Source: Lachnospiraceae bacterium UBA3310 (GTDB lineage: Bacteria; Bacillota; Clostridia; Lachnospirales; Lachnospiraceae). From it: DNA of 64,000 bases. Numbering within the stretch: position 1 is the first letter of the stretch; each line of letters starts with the position of its first letter. Below the pieces are notes generated by a model that had not been told where the DNA came from, made no database searches, and worked only from the letters and a program-made list of their open reading frames with translations. This document shows, one piece after another, positions 50,968 to 58,384 of this stretch. The position numbers were made by a program, and so were the translations under genes. Location of the stretch: positions 62,001 to 126,000 of the forward strand of contig DESQ01000042.1 of NCBI GenBank assembly GCA_002361355.1, in the 5' to 3' direction.

Positions 50968-51386
50968 TACAAATCAGAAATATACAGATGAGTGATAAGG
51001 ACTTTTGGTTCAGTCTTGACAGACATTTGCCAGAAACAGAGTTTGAGAGAAAGGTTCGTGACAGGCGCGGGTATGTCCTGTTAAAGGAGGAGAATCCGCT
51101 TGGGCTGCTGAGATATAATTTGTTTTGGGATAATACGCCCTTTTGTACTATGCTCTATGTGTCCGGTGACGTTCAGGGACAGGGGTATGGTAAAATGTTG
51201 ATGGAACAGTGGGAGAAGGATATGAAAGCGCAAGGGTACGGCATGGTTTTGACTTCTACGCAGGTGGATGAACAGGCACAGCACTTTTACAGGAAACTGG
51301 GATATAAGGACTGCGGTGGCTTTGTGGTTGATATCGAAGGGCAGGAACAGCCGATGGAGTTGTTTTTGATTAAGGCGCTCACATGA
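50964..51386 (+). CDS. GNAT acetyltransferase
   Basis: 140 residues from ATG 50964 (ATGA overlap). IQIRNIQMSDKDFWFSLDR, a GYVLLKEENPLGLLRYNLFW beta-hairpin, LYVSGDVQGQGYGKMLMEQW acetyl-CoA loop and QAQHFYRKLGYKDCGGF define a GNAT. Substrate unknown. Coupled to the previous acetyltransferase, and its stop overlaps a further ATG (51383), though the next gene probably starts at 51401. Confidence 0.9.
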   Translation: MIQIRNIQMSDKDFWFSLDRHLPETEFERKVRDRRGYVLLKEENPLGLLRYNLFWDNTPFCTMLYVSGDVQGQGYGKMLMEQWEKDMKAQGYGMVLTSTQVDEQAQHFYRKLGYKDCGGFVVDIEGQEQPMELFLIKALT

Positions 51387-51400
51387 AGGAGGATTATTCT

Positions 51401-51772
51401 ATGTGGTTTTGGTGGTTCATGTTTACTTTTGATCTGCTGATCCCGATACTGATGATTATTTTGGGAAGAATGATGTGGAAACATGCTCCGCAAAAGATCA
51501 ATGGGATTGTCGGGTACAGAACGAAACGTTCTATGCGGAATATGGATACATGGAAGTACGCGCATGAGTATTGCGGACGGCTATGGTGGAAAATTGGCTG
51601 GGTTATGCTGCCGGTTTCCGCAATCATTCATTTCCCGCTGTATCACGGTTCAGACAATGAGATAGGTACGGCAGGCGGTATTTTATGCACCGTACAGTGT
51701 GTGGCTTTGCTTGTTCCTGTATTTTTGACGGAGCGGGCGCTGAAAAGAAAATTTACGGATGAGGCAGTATGA
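51401..51772 (+). CDS. SdpI/YhfL-family membrane protein
   Basis: 123 residues with three to four hydrophobic segments. PQKINGIVGYRTKRSMRNMD with TWKYAHEYCGRLWWKIGW is the SdpI-family core; Bacillus SdpI confers immunity to the SdpC toxin, while most homologs are uncharacterised. ATG 51401 follows AAGGAGG with ideal spacing, better than ATG 51383. No sdpC-like gene is nearby, so an immunity role is not supported here. Confidence 0.85.
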   Translation: MWFWWFMFTFDLLIPILMIILGRMMWKHAPQKINGIVGYRTKRSMRNMDTWKYAHEYCGRLWWKIGWVMLPVSAIIHFPLYHGSDNEIGTAGGILCTVQCVALLVPVFLTERALKRKFTDEAV

Positions 51773-52554
51773 ATATAATCGACAAAAAGATAGACGGCGG
51801 ACGCCCCTTTGACTGGGGAAGAACATCCGCAGACTATGCAAAGTTCCGCGACATCTATCCGGAAAAATTTTATCAGAAGATTCTTGACCGTAATCTGTGT
51901 ATGGCCGGACAGTCCGTGCTTGATCTCGGAACGGGAACGGGGGTTCTTCCCAGAAATATGTACCGGTATGGGGCGAAGTGGACGGCGACGGATCTTTCAG
52001 AGAACCAGATTGAACAGGCAAGGATTCTTTCCGACGGAATGGATATTGACTATCATGTTGCAGCGACGGAGAATATCCGTTTCCCTGACGATTCCTTTGA
52101 TGTCGTCACAGCCTGCCAGTGCTTTTGGTATTTTGACCATGAAACGCTCATGCCTAAACTATGGCATATGCTGAAACAGGAGGGAAGCATTCTTGTTTTA
52201 TACATGGCGTGGCTGCCCTTTGAGGATAAAATCGCAGGAGCCAGTGAAGATCTTGTGTTAAAATATAATCCGGACTGGAGCGGCGCCGGGGAGATGGTTC
52301 ATCCGATAGGGATACCCGACTGTTACAGGGAAAAGTTTGAACTGGTATACCACGAAGAGTTTCCGCTTGAAGTATCGTTTACCCGGGAAAGCTGGAATGG
52401 GAGGATGAAGGCATGCCGCGGAATTGGCGCTTCCCTTACGGAAAAAGAGATTTCCATGTGGGAAGAGGAACATAAAAAACTTCTTGCACAGATTGCGCCG
52501 GATGAGTTTACTGTTTTACATTATGGGGCGCTGGCCGAACTGAGAAAGAAATAG
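51769..52554 (+). CDS. Class I SAM-dependent methyltransferase
   Basis: 261 residues. Motif I VLDLGTGTGVLPRNM, motif II WTATDLSENQIEQAR, ENIRFPDDSFDVVTACQ (motif III/IV) and YMAWLPFEDKIAG. This is a Methyltransf_11/25-type Rossmann fold that uses S-adenosylmethionine; substrate unknown. It overlaps the SdpI-like gene by four bases (ATGA). Last gene of the accessory stretch before argC. Confidence 0.92.
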   Translation: MNIIDKKIDGGRPFDWGRTSADYAKFRDIYPEKFYQKILDRNLCMAGQSVLDLGTGTGVLPRNMYRYGAKWTATDLSENQIEQARILSDGMDIDYHVAATENIRFPDDSFDVVTACQCFWYFDHETLMPKLWHMLKQEGSILVLYMAWLPFEDKIAGASEDLVLKYNPDWSGAGEMVHPIGIPDCYREKFELVYHEEFPLEVSFTRESWNGRMKACRGIGASLTEKEISMWEEEHKKLLAQIAPDEFTVLHYGALAELRKK

Positions 52555-52620
52555 ATTTCACGATAGGATTCGGATATATCGGAAAACATGTTAAAATTGA
52601 AATGAAAGGAAAAGAAAGAG

Positions 52621-53688
52621 ATGATAAAAGCAGGAATTATCGGAGCTACCGGTTATGCGGGCGCCGAGTTGGTAAGGCTTCTTCTGGGACATAAGGAGGC
52701 GGAGATTGTCTGGTATGGATCACAAAGTTATGTCAACCAAAATTATGCGGATGTTTACCGGAATATGTTTCAGATCGTGGATGAGAAGTGCATGGGGGAG
52801 GATATGGATGCCCTTGCGGATCAGGTGGACGTGATCTTTACGGCGACGCCTCAGGGATACTGTGCTTCCATCATCAATGATGCCGTTTTGTCGAAGGTGA
52901 AGGTGGTGGATTTGAGTGCAGACTTCCGGATCAAGGATGTTGCGGTCTATGAGAAGTGGTATGGTATCGAACACAAGTCGCCTCAGTACATAGAGGAAGC
53001 GGTTTACGGGCTCTGCGAAATCAATCGGGAGGATGTGAAGGGGGCAAGGCTTGTGGCTAATCCCGGCTGTTATACGACTTGTTCCATTCTGACGGCTTAT
53101 CCGTTGGTGAAAGAGGGGTTGATTGATGCGGACACCCTGATTATTGACGCGAAAAGCGGGACTTCCGGAGCGGGGCGGGGCGCCAAAGTGCAGAATCTTT
53201 TCTGTGAAGTAAACGAGAATATCAAAGCATACGGTGTGGCAAGCCACAGGCATACCCCGGAGATCGAGGAGCAGCTTGGCTATGCGGCGGGAAAAGAGCT
53301 GGTGCTGAATTTTACGCCGCATCTGGTGCCCATGAACCGTGGCATTCTGGTGACGGAATATGCATCGCTTAATAAAGTAAAACGGGCGGACGGCAGCACG
53401 GGCTTACCTTCTTATGAAGAGATCAGGGCGGCCTACGACAAATATTATGAGAGAGAGAAGTTTGTCCGTGTGCTCGACAAAGGTGTTTGTCCTGAAACGA
53501 AATGGGTGGAGGGCAGCAACTATGTGGATGTGAATTTTGTGATTGACGAGAGGACAGGGCGGATCATTATGATGGGCGCTCTGGACAATCTGGTGAAAGG
53601 CGCGGCCGGGCAGGCGGTGCAGAATATGAATCTGATGTTTGGACTAAAGGAGAGCGAGGGGCTGGAGTTCGCGCCGTTGTTCCCTTGA
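52621..53688 (+). CDS. argC: N-acetyl-gamma-glutamyl-phosphate reductase
   Basis: 355 residues. It reduces N-acetylglutamyl-5-phosphate to the semialdehyde with NADPH (third step from glutamate toward ornithine). Nucleotide-binding GIIGATGYAGAELVRLL, catalytic Cys in VANPGCYTTCSIL, SGTSGAGRGAK and SHRHTPEIEEQLG. AAAGGAAAAG precedes the ATG. A weak TAAAAT -10 lies about 30 bases upstream. Two GTTTACATAA motifs follow the gene. Confidence 0.96.
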   Translation: MIKAGIIGATGYAGAELVRLLLGHKEAEIVWYGSQSYVNQNYADVYRNMFQIVDEKCMGEDMDALADQVDVIFTATPQGYCASIINDAVLSKVKVVDLSADFRIKDVAVYEKWYGIEHKSPQYIEEAVYGLCEINREDVKGARLVANPGCYTTCSILTAYPLVKEGLIDADTLIIDAKSGTSGAGRGAKVQNLFCEVNENIKAYGVASHRHTPEIEEQLGYAAGKELVLNFTPHLVPMNRGILVTEYASLNKVKRADGSTGLPSYEEIRAAYDKYYEREKFVRVLDKGVCPETKWVEGSNYVDVNFVIDERTGRIIMMGALDNLVKGAAGQAVQNMNLMFGLKESEGLEFAPLFP

Positions 53689-53695
53689 CACAATA

Positions 53696-53747
53696 GTTTA
53701 CATAATGTCTTCTTCCTATAAAGAAGAAGGGAAAAGAGTTTACATAA
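53696..53747 (+). repeat. GTTTACATAA repeats (two copies, 42 bases apart)
   Basis: Copies at 53696-53705 and 53738-53747, start to start 42 bases, i.e. four helical turns. Between them lies a 7-bp hairpin TCTTCTT/AAGAAGA (53708-53727). The first copy begins eight bases after the argC stop. Confidence 0.6.
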
Positions 53748-53765
53748 CTCTAAAAGGAGATCGTA

Positions 53766-54254
53766 ATGGAGAGAAGAGATAAGGTCAATTACTATTTGGA
53801 TCTGGCGAAGATGGTGTCACAGCGTTCCACCTGTCTGCGCAGGCATTACGGCGCAGTCATTGTGAAAAACGACGAAGTTATTTCGACGGGCTATGTGGGA
53901 GCGCCCAGAGGACGGAAGAACTGCACTGACGTGGGGGAGTGTATCCGTCAGAAGATGGCGATTCCCAGAGGGGAGCGCTATGAGCTTTGCCGAAGCGTTC
54001 ATGCGGAGACCAATGCCATTATCAGCGCATCGCGGGATAAGATGATCGGCAGTTCTATGTACCTGACAGGCGTGGAGGCGGATACGGGAGAATATGTGAA
54101 AAATTCCTGTAGCTGCTCCATGTGCAAGAGACAGATCATCAATGCGGGGATTGAGACTGTGTATGTTCGGGATACGGAGGACGAGTACCGTGTGATTCCC
54201 GTGCAGAGCTGGATTGAAGAGGACGAGTCTCTGGAAGGGACTTTTGGGTACTGA
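53766..54254 (+). CDS. Deoxycytidylate (dCMP) deaminase family protein
   Basis: 162 residues. Zinc site: Cys/His in YELCRSVHAETNAI (H-A-E, catalytic Glu) and SCSMCKRQIINAG (C-x2-C). The N-terminal TCLRRHYGAVIVKNDEVIST and GYVGAPRGRKNC are typical of ComEB-type dCMP deaminases, which make dUMP for thymidylate synthesis. AAAAGGAGATC precedes the ATG. Flanked by GTTTACATAA copies, within the arg cluster but functionally unrelated. Confidence 0.93.
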   Translation: MERRDKVNYYLDLAKMVSQRSTCLRRHYGAVIVKNDEVISTGYVGAPRGRKNCTDVGECIRQKMAIPRGERYELCRSVHAETNAIISASRDKMIGSSMYLTGVEADTGEYVKNSCSCSMCKRQIINAGIETVYVRDTEDEYRVIPVQSWIEEDESLEGTFGY

Positions 54255-54257
54255 TTG

Positions 54258-54267
54258 GTTTACATAA
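54258..54267 (+). repeat. GTTTACATAA repeat after the dCMP deaminase gene
   Basis: One exact copy, three bases after the stop codon. A one-mismatch copy, GTTGACATAA, lies at 54327-54336. Confidence 0.5.
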
Positions 54268-54368
54268 GTTAAATAAGAAAAGAAAGGATAACAGAAATGG
54301 ATGAGCGTGATATGGCGGAAACGCCAGTTGACATAAAACCCTAACCCAAGGGTAGACTTTTAAAAGAA

Positions 54369-54857
54369 ATGGCGGTATATGAGCTTCTGGAAAAATTGGA
54401 GATTCCTTATCATCGTGTGGATCATGGGGCAGCAGCCACGGTGGAGGACTGCCATGGTGTGGATGAAGCACTGGGGATCCATATCTGCAAGAATCTGTTT
54501 TTGTGCAACAGGCAGAAGACGGACTTTTACCTGCTTATGATGCCGGGGTTAAAAAAGTTCAAGACGAAGGAGTTATCGGCACAGCTTGGCGTTGCGAGAC
54601 TTTCCTTTGCGGAGGCGGAATATATGGAGGAATTTCTGGACATCACGCCGGGATCGGTGAGCGTGATGGGGCTGATGAACGACAAGGATCACAGGGTACG
54701 GCTTTTGATTGATCAGGAGCTTTTGCAGGACGAGTTTATCGGCTGCCATCCCTGTGTGAACACTTCAAGTCTGAAAGTGCGTATGAAGGATGTTCTGGAG
54801 AAATTTCTGCCCTATGTGGAACATGACTACACAGCGGTGGAGCTGGTAGGCGAGTAG
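54369..54857 (+). CDS. YbaK/ProX-type aminoacyl-tRNA deacylase
   Basis: 162 residues. VYELLEKLEIPYHRVDHGAA, HICKNLFLCNRQKTDFYLLM, MMPGLKKFKTKEL (the Lys near the active site), GSVSVMGLMND and IGCHPCVNTSSLKV fit the PrdX/ProXp branch of the YbaK family, which removes mischarged amino acids from tRNA(Pro). ATG 54369 has only a weak ribosome site. Upstream in the same frame, ATG 54297 with AAAGGA opens 15 codons that end in TAA (54342-54344); see findings. Length is normal from 54369. Confidence 0.85.
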   Translation: MAVYELLEKLEIPYHRVDHGAAATVEDCHGVDEALGIHICKNLFLCNRQKTDFYLLMMPGLKKFKTKELSAQLGVARLSFAEAEYMEEFLDITPGSVSVMGLMNDKDHRVRLLIDQELLQDEFIGCHPCVNTSSLKVRMKDVLEKFLPYVEHDYTAVELVGE

Positions 54858-54866
54858 TTTACATAA
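54857..54866 (+). repeat. GTTTACATAA repeat after the YbaK-like gene
   Basis: One exact copy; its first G is the last base of the TAG stop. Confidence 0.5.
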
Positions 54867-54931
54867 TGCACAGAGCGAAGGAATAGATTGCGCATGATGA
54901 AAAGAACCGAAGAAAGGGATCGGATACTGAC

Positions 54932-55375
54932 ATGATACGGAAAATGACAATAGAGGATTACGATGGCGTGAAAGCGCTCTGGATGACAATTAAAGGGTTT
55001 GCGATCAGAAGTCTGGATGATTCCAGAGAGGGAGTGGCGCGCTTTTTGGAGAGAAATCCCTCAACCAGTGTGGTGGCGGTGGAGGACGGCAGGATTGTGG
55101 GGGCGATTCTCTGCGGCCATGACGGCAGGCGGGGATGCCTGTATCATGTCTGTGTGGAAGCGGACTACCGTATGCGGGGCATCGGGAAGGCGATGGTGGT
55201 ATTTTGCATGGAGGCGCTTAAAGCGGAGCATATCAATAAGGTGTCGCTGATTGCCTTTACGGCGAACGATATCGGAAATGCGTTTTGGCGGCAGATCGGC
55301 TGGACAAAGAGAGAAGATTTGAATTATTATGATTTTACGCTGAACGAGGCGAATATCACGGCGTTTAACAAGTAA
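54932..55375 (+). CDS. GNAT acetyltransferase
   Basis: 147 residues. IRKMTIEDYDGVKALWMTI at the start, VVAVEDGRIVGAILCGHDG, LYHVCVEADYRMRGIGKAMV (acetyl-CoA loop R-x-x-G-I-G-K) and IAFTANDIGNAFWRQIGW, close to the YpeA-type GNAT pattern. Substrate unknown. It sits within the arg cluster; argJ downstream is bifunctional, so an argA role is not required. Confidence 0.9.
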   Translation: MIRKMTIEDYDGVKALWMTIKGFAIRSLDDSREGVARFLERNPSTSVVAVEDGRIVGAILCGHDGRRGCLYHVCVEADYRMRGIGKAMVVFCMEALKAEHINKVSLIAFTANDIGNAFWRQIGWTKREDLNYYDFTLNEANITAFNK

Positions 55376-55411
55376 GAAAGGCGTGTTACCTATCCTGTTA
55401 AAAGGAAAGAT

Positions 55412-55507
55412 ATGGATGGAACAAAACGGGAACAGGATATAGTTAGAAGGCTGGCGCATAGAGACCGCCCCGTAGAATCGACAGAAAAGGAGGTTGCCAT
55501 CAAATGA
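55412..55507 (+). CDS. Possible 31-residue small protein
   Basis: ATG 55412 follows AAAAGGAAAGAT and opens 31 codons (MDGTKREQDIVRRLAHRDRP...) ending in an ATGA overlap with the coiled-coil gene. It is basic and soluble. A good ribosome site and stop-start overlap favour translation; a second ribosome site AAGGAGG inside it serves the next gene. Confidence 0.3.
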   Translation: MDGTKREQDIVRRLAHRDRPVESTEKEVAIK

Positions 55508-56094
55508 AAATCGGTGAAGCACAGAAATTATACAGACAACAGTTAAGCTTCCTCAGAGGACAGAAAAACGACTATGTAAAGCAGCAGAAGGAGAACCGGG
55601 AGAAGATGGAGCAGGGCGTGACCTTTACATTTTCCGAAGCCTATCTGGAGCGGGAGAAAGAACTGCAGGAGAAGATTGACGAGCTTTCCGGACAGATAAA
55701 AAATAACGAAAAGACCCTTGATGATCTGATTGATCAGGAGGTTGGGATATTTAACAGCATTGCCTCTAAGCAGCAGGCGGACGCCATGAAGGAGTACGGC
55801 GAGGAGATGGCAAAGTGTATGGAGATTGCCAGAAGAATCAGCAGGGGCGATCATGTGCCGGCGCAGGATGAAAAGAAGCTGATGGATTTCAATATGGAAA
55901 TTTATCAGATGGCTAAGGAGATGGCGGCTATGAACATGGAGGGAGAGCACAAGGAATGGGAATCCCTCTGGGGCGACGAGGAAGAAAAGGAGTATGAAGA
56001 TCCCTTTGAGGCCTCTCAGAATGCGGAGACAAATGTGGAAATGCCGGAGGAGATGGAAGCGGCGGCTTCTGTGGAGACACCGGCGGAGTCTTAG
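55504..56094 (+). CDS. Coiled-coil hypothetical protein
   Basis: 196 residues. Highly charged, predicted mostly helical: residues about 1-140 form a heptad-rich coiled coil (YLEREKELQEKIDELSGQ, NNEKTLDDLIDQEVG), and the C-terminal 50 residues are very acidic. No membrane segment or catalytic motif. AAAAGGAGGTTGCC precedes the ATG. I do not recognise the family. Confidence 0.7.
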   Translation: MKIGEAQKLYRQQLSFLRGQKNDYVKQQKENREKMEQGVTFTFSEAYLEREKELQEKIDELSGQIKNNEKTLDDLIDQEVGIFNSIASKQQADAMKEYGEEMAKCMEIARRISRGDHVPAQDEKKLMDFNMEIYQMAKEMAAMNMEGEHKEWESLWGDEEEKEYEDPFEASQNAETNVEMPEEMEAAASVETPAES

Positions 56095-56127
56095 GGATCA
56101 GGTCAATGATGCAGCAGGAGAATAACT

Positions 56128-56913
56128 ATGGTACAGGATATTTTTAATGAATTTGCAAAATTTTCACAGGTGCGCGCCATGGCAGTGGGCGGTTCCCGTG
56201 CCGTCAAGCGCAATGATGAGTTTTCCGATTATGACGTTTATGTCTATGTGACGGAGACAATTCCCACAAGGGAACGGTTGGATATACTGGAACCCCATTG
56301 CCGCAGCATGGTGATGGATAATCATTACAGGGAGCATGAGGATGTCTGTATTATGGATGACGGCATCGAGCTTAATATTATCTACCGGGAAATGGATGGA
56401 TTTCTTGAGGGGATTGCCCGGGTGGCGGAGCAGTACGAGCCCCTTGACGGCTGCACCACCGGTATGTGGCACAGCCTTCTGACGGGCCGTATCGCCTATG
56501 ACAAGGGCGGTTTTTTGGCGGCGGCGAAGGAGAAATATACGATACCCTATCCGCAGCAGTTGAAGGACAATATTATCAGCCATCATATGAATCTGATCAA
56601 ATATGGGATTCCCTCGTTTATGGTGCAGATGGAGAAGGCCATGAAGCGGAAGGATATGGTCAATATCAATCAGTGCACGAATCGTTTCCTCAATTCCTAT
56701 TTTGATATTGTCTTTGCGCTGAACGAAAAACTGCATCCGGGGGAAAAGCGGCTGATGCAGATATGCATGGAGGAATGCAAAATTTTGCCGGTCAATTTTG
56801 AACTGAACATCCGGCTGCTTTTAAACAGCATGTTTAAAGATCCGGCGGCGTCTGCGGTGGTAGCTGTAATCGTGACGGAGCTTGAAAAGGTGGTCGGACA
56901 GGCGCTTGCCTAG
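56128..56913 (+). CDS. Nucleotidyltransferase-fold protein (DUF4037-like)
   Basis: 261 residues. The N-terminus has the NT signature AVGGSRAVKRNDEFSDYDVYVYV (G-G-S-x10-D-x-D) and a third acidic position in GIELNIIYREMD. The C-terminal helical part (about 125-255) resembles DUF4037. Such proteins may transfer nucleotides to small molecules or proteins; no function is assigned. It lies in the arg cluster but is probably unrelated to arginine. Confidence 0.75.
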   Translation: MVQDIFNEFAKFSQVRAMAVGGSRAVKRNDEFSDYDVYVYVTETIPTRERLDILEPHCRSMVMDNHYREHEDVCIMDDGIELNIIYREMDGFLEGIARVAEQYEPLDGCTTGMWHSLLTGRIAYDKGGFLAAAKEKYTIPYPQQLKDNIISHHMNLIKYGIPSFMVQMEKAMKRKDMVNINQCTNRFLNSYFDIVFALNEKLHPGEKRLMQICMEECKILPVNFELNIRLLLNSMFKDPAASAVVAVIVTELEKVVGQALA

Positions 56914-56921
56914 CGGTGAGG

Positions 56922-56950
56922 TTGCATTGCGGGCGGTTTTATTGTAATAT
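56922..56950 (+). promoter_or_regulatory. Sigma-A-type promoter for argJ
   Basis: TTGCAT (56922-56927), 17-base spacer, TAATAT (56945-56950). Transcription would start near 56957, leaving a leader of about 128 bases before argJ. Confidence 0.55.
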
Positions 56951-56961
56951 GAGTGTGAAAT

Positions 56962-57055
56962 GTGCGAGAAATACTTCTAATCCTCAGCAGCAGAGGCTGC
57001 TTCGCGAAGAAGCATTAAATCTCGCACCAGAGAATGCCAAAGAACGGGCATTCTC
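56962..57055 (+). promoter_or_regulatory. Structured leader upstream of argJ
   Basis: GTGCGAGA (56962-56969) pairs with TCTCGCAC (57020-57027), enclosing CCTC/GAGG (56982-56996) and the palindrome CTTCGCGAAG (57000-57009). A second stem follows: GAGAATGCC (57030-57038) with GGCATTCTC (57047-57055), not followed by a T-run. No known arginine riboswitch or T-box motif was recognised. Confidence 0.5.
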
Positions 57056-57084
57056 CGTATGGGAAGTCAACATGGAGGATCATA

Positions 57085-58308
57085 ATGGAAATCATAGACG
57101 GAGGCGTTACTGCGGCGGCTGGCTTTGAAGCGGCCGGTGTGGAGGCGGATATTAAGTATAAAAACAGAAAGGACATGTCATTGATTTACAGTCGGGTGCC
57201 CTGCCGCGCAGCCGGAGTATTTACCGGTAATGTGGTGAAAGCGGCGCCCGTTTTGTGGGACAGGGAGATTGTGGCGCATTCCCCATATGCGCAGGCAGTC
57301 GTTGTCAATGCGGGCATCGCAAACGCCTGTACGGGCAAGCAGGGCTATGAGTGCTGTCGGCAGACGGCGAAAAAAGCGGCGCAGGAGCTTGGCATTTCGG
57401 AGGATGCCGTGCTGGTGGCTTCCACAGGCGTGATCGGCTGGCAGCTTCCCGTGGACAAGATTGAGGCCGGTGTGGAGAAACTGGTCAGGGTCAAATCCGA
57501 CACGCGCGAAGCCGGACAGGATGCAGTGGAGGCGATGATGACCACGGACACCGTGCCGAAGCAGGCGGCGGTGCAGATCGGGATCGGGGGAAAGACGGTG
57601 ACTGTCGGCGGCATGTGCAAGGGCTCCGGCATGATTCATCCGAATATGTGCACCATGCTCGGCTTTATCACGACCGATCTTGCCATTTCCAAAGAACTTT
57701 TGCAGGAGGCGCTGCGGGAGGATGTGACGGATACCTTCAACATGATTTCCGTGGACGGCGATACCTCCACCAATGATACGCTTGTGGTGCTGGCAAACGG
57801 CCTTGCGGGCAATCCGGAAATCACAGAGAGGAATGCGGATTATGACAGGTTCAGGGAAGCGCTTCATTATATTAACGAGACGCTTGCCAAAAAGATGGCC
57901 GGGGACGGGGAGGGCGCGACGGCTCTGTTTGAGACGCGGGTGATCCATGCGGCGGACAAACAGGAGGCGCGGATTTTAAGCAAGTCCGTAGTCTGCTCCA
58001 GCCTGACCAAGGCCATGATCTATGGACATGACGCCAATGTGGGGAGAATCATGTGTGCACTGGGCTATTCCGGCGTTGACTTTGACCCTGAGCAGGTGGA
58101 TATTTTCTGCGAGAGTGACGAGAACCGCATGCAGATTTGCAGGGACGGCATGCTGACAGATTATGACGAAGAGGAGGCAACAAAGATTTTGTCTGCGTCC
58201 GAGGTGCGGGTGATTGTGGATATGCACAGAGGCGAAGCGGAAGCCGCTGCCTGGGGATGTGATCTGACCTATGATTATGTGAAGATCAATGCGGACTATC
58301 GAAGCTAG
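57085..58308 (+). CDS. argJ: Bifunctional ornithine acetyltransferase/N-acetylglutamate synthase
   Basis: 407 residues. ArgJ recycles the acetyl group from acetylornithine to glutamate and is processed at an internal Thr into alpha and beta chains; here the cleavage region reads HPNMCTMLGFITTD with the nucleophile Thr kept. Also GVFTGNVVKAAPV, VVNAGIANACTGKQG, SVDGDTSTNDTL and GDGEGATALFE. ATG 57085 follows GGAGG. Three GTTTACATAA copies directly follow the stop. Confidence 0.96.
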   Translation: MEIIDGGVTAAAGFEAAGVEADIKYKNRKDMSLIYSRVPCRAAGVFTGNVVKAAPVLWDREIVAHSPYAQAVVVNAGIANACTGKQGYECCRQTAKKAAQELGISEDAVLVASTGVIGWQLPVDKIEAGVEKLVRVKSDTREAGQDAVEAMMTTDTVPKQAAVQIGIGGKTVTVGGMCKGSGMIHPNMCTMLGFITTDLAISKELLQEALREDVTDTFNMISVDGDTSTNDTLVVLANGLAGNPEITERNADYDRFREALHYINETLAKKMAGDGEGATALFETRVIHAADKQEARILSKSVVCSSLTKAMIYGHDANVGRIMCALGYSGVDFDPEQVDIFCESDENRMQICRDGMLTDYDEEEATKILSASEVRVIVDMHRGEAEAAAWGCDLTYDYVKINADYRS

Positions 58309-58360
58309 GTTTACATAATTTTGAAGCGGGTTTACATAATTCAAACATAGGTTTACATAA
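58309..58360 (+). repeat. Triple GTTTACATAA repeat with exact 21-base period
   Basis: Copies at 58309-58318, 58330-58339 and 58351-58360. Start-to-start spacing is 21 bases both times (two helical turns). The first copy begins directly after the argJ stop; the last ends 24 bases before the argB start. Confidence 0.75.
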
Positions 58361-58384
58361 AATAGAAGAAAGAAGAAAAGAAAA

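Noticed and set aside
51383..51772. SdpI-like gene as immunity gene of a toxin system
   Set aside because: No toxin precursor or SdpAB-like gene is nearby; neighbours are acetyltransferases and a methyltransferase.
53696..58360. GTTTACATAA copies as -35 boxes (TTTACA) of internal promoters
   Set aside because: No acceptable -10 lies 16-18 bases downstream of most copies.
53696..58360. A CRISPR array made of the GTTTACATAA repeats
   Set aside because: The repeat is only 10 bases, spacers are 11 bases or irregular, and no cas genes are present.
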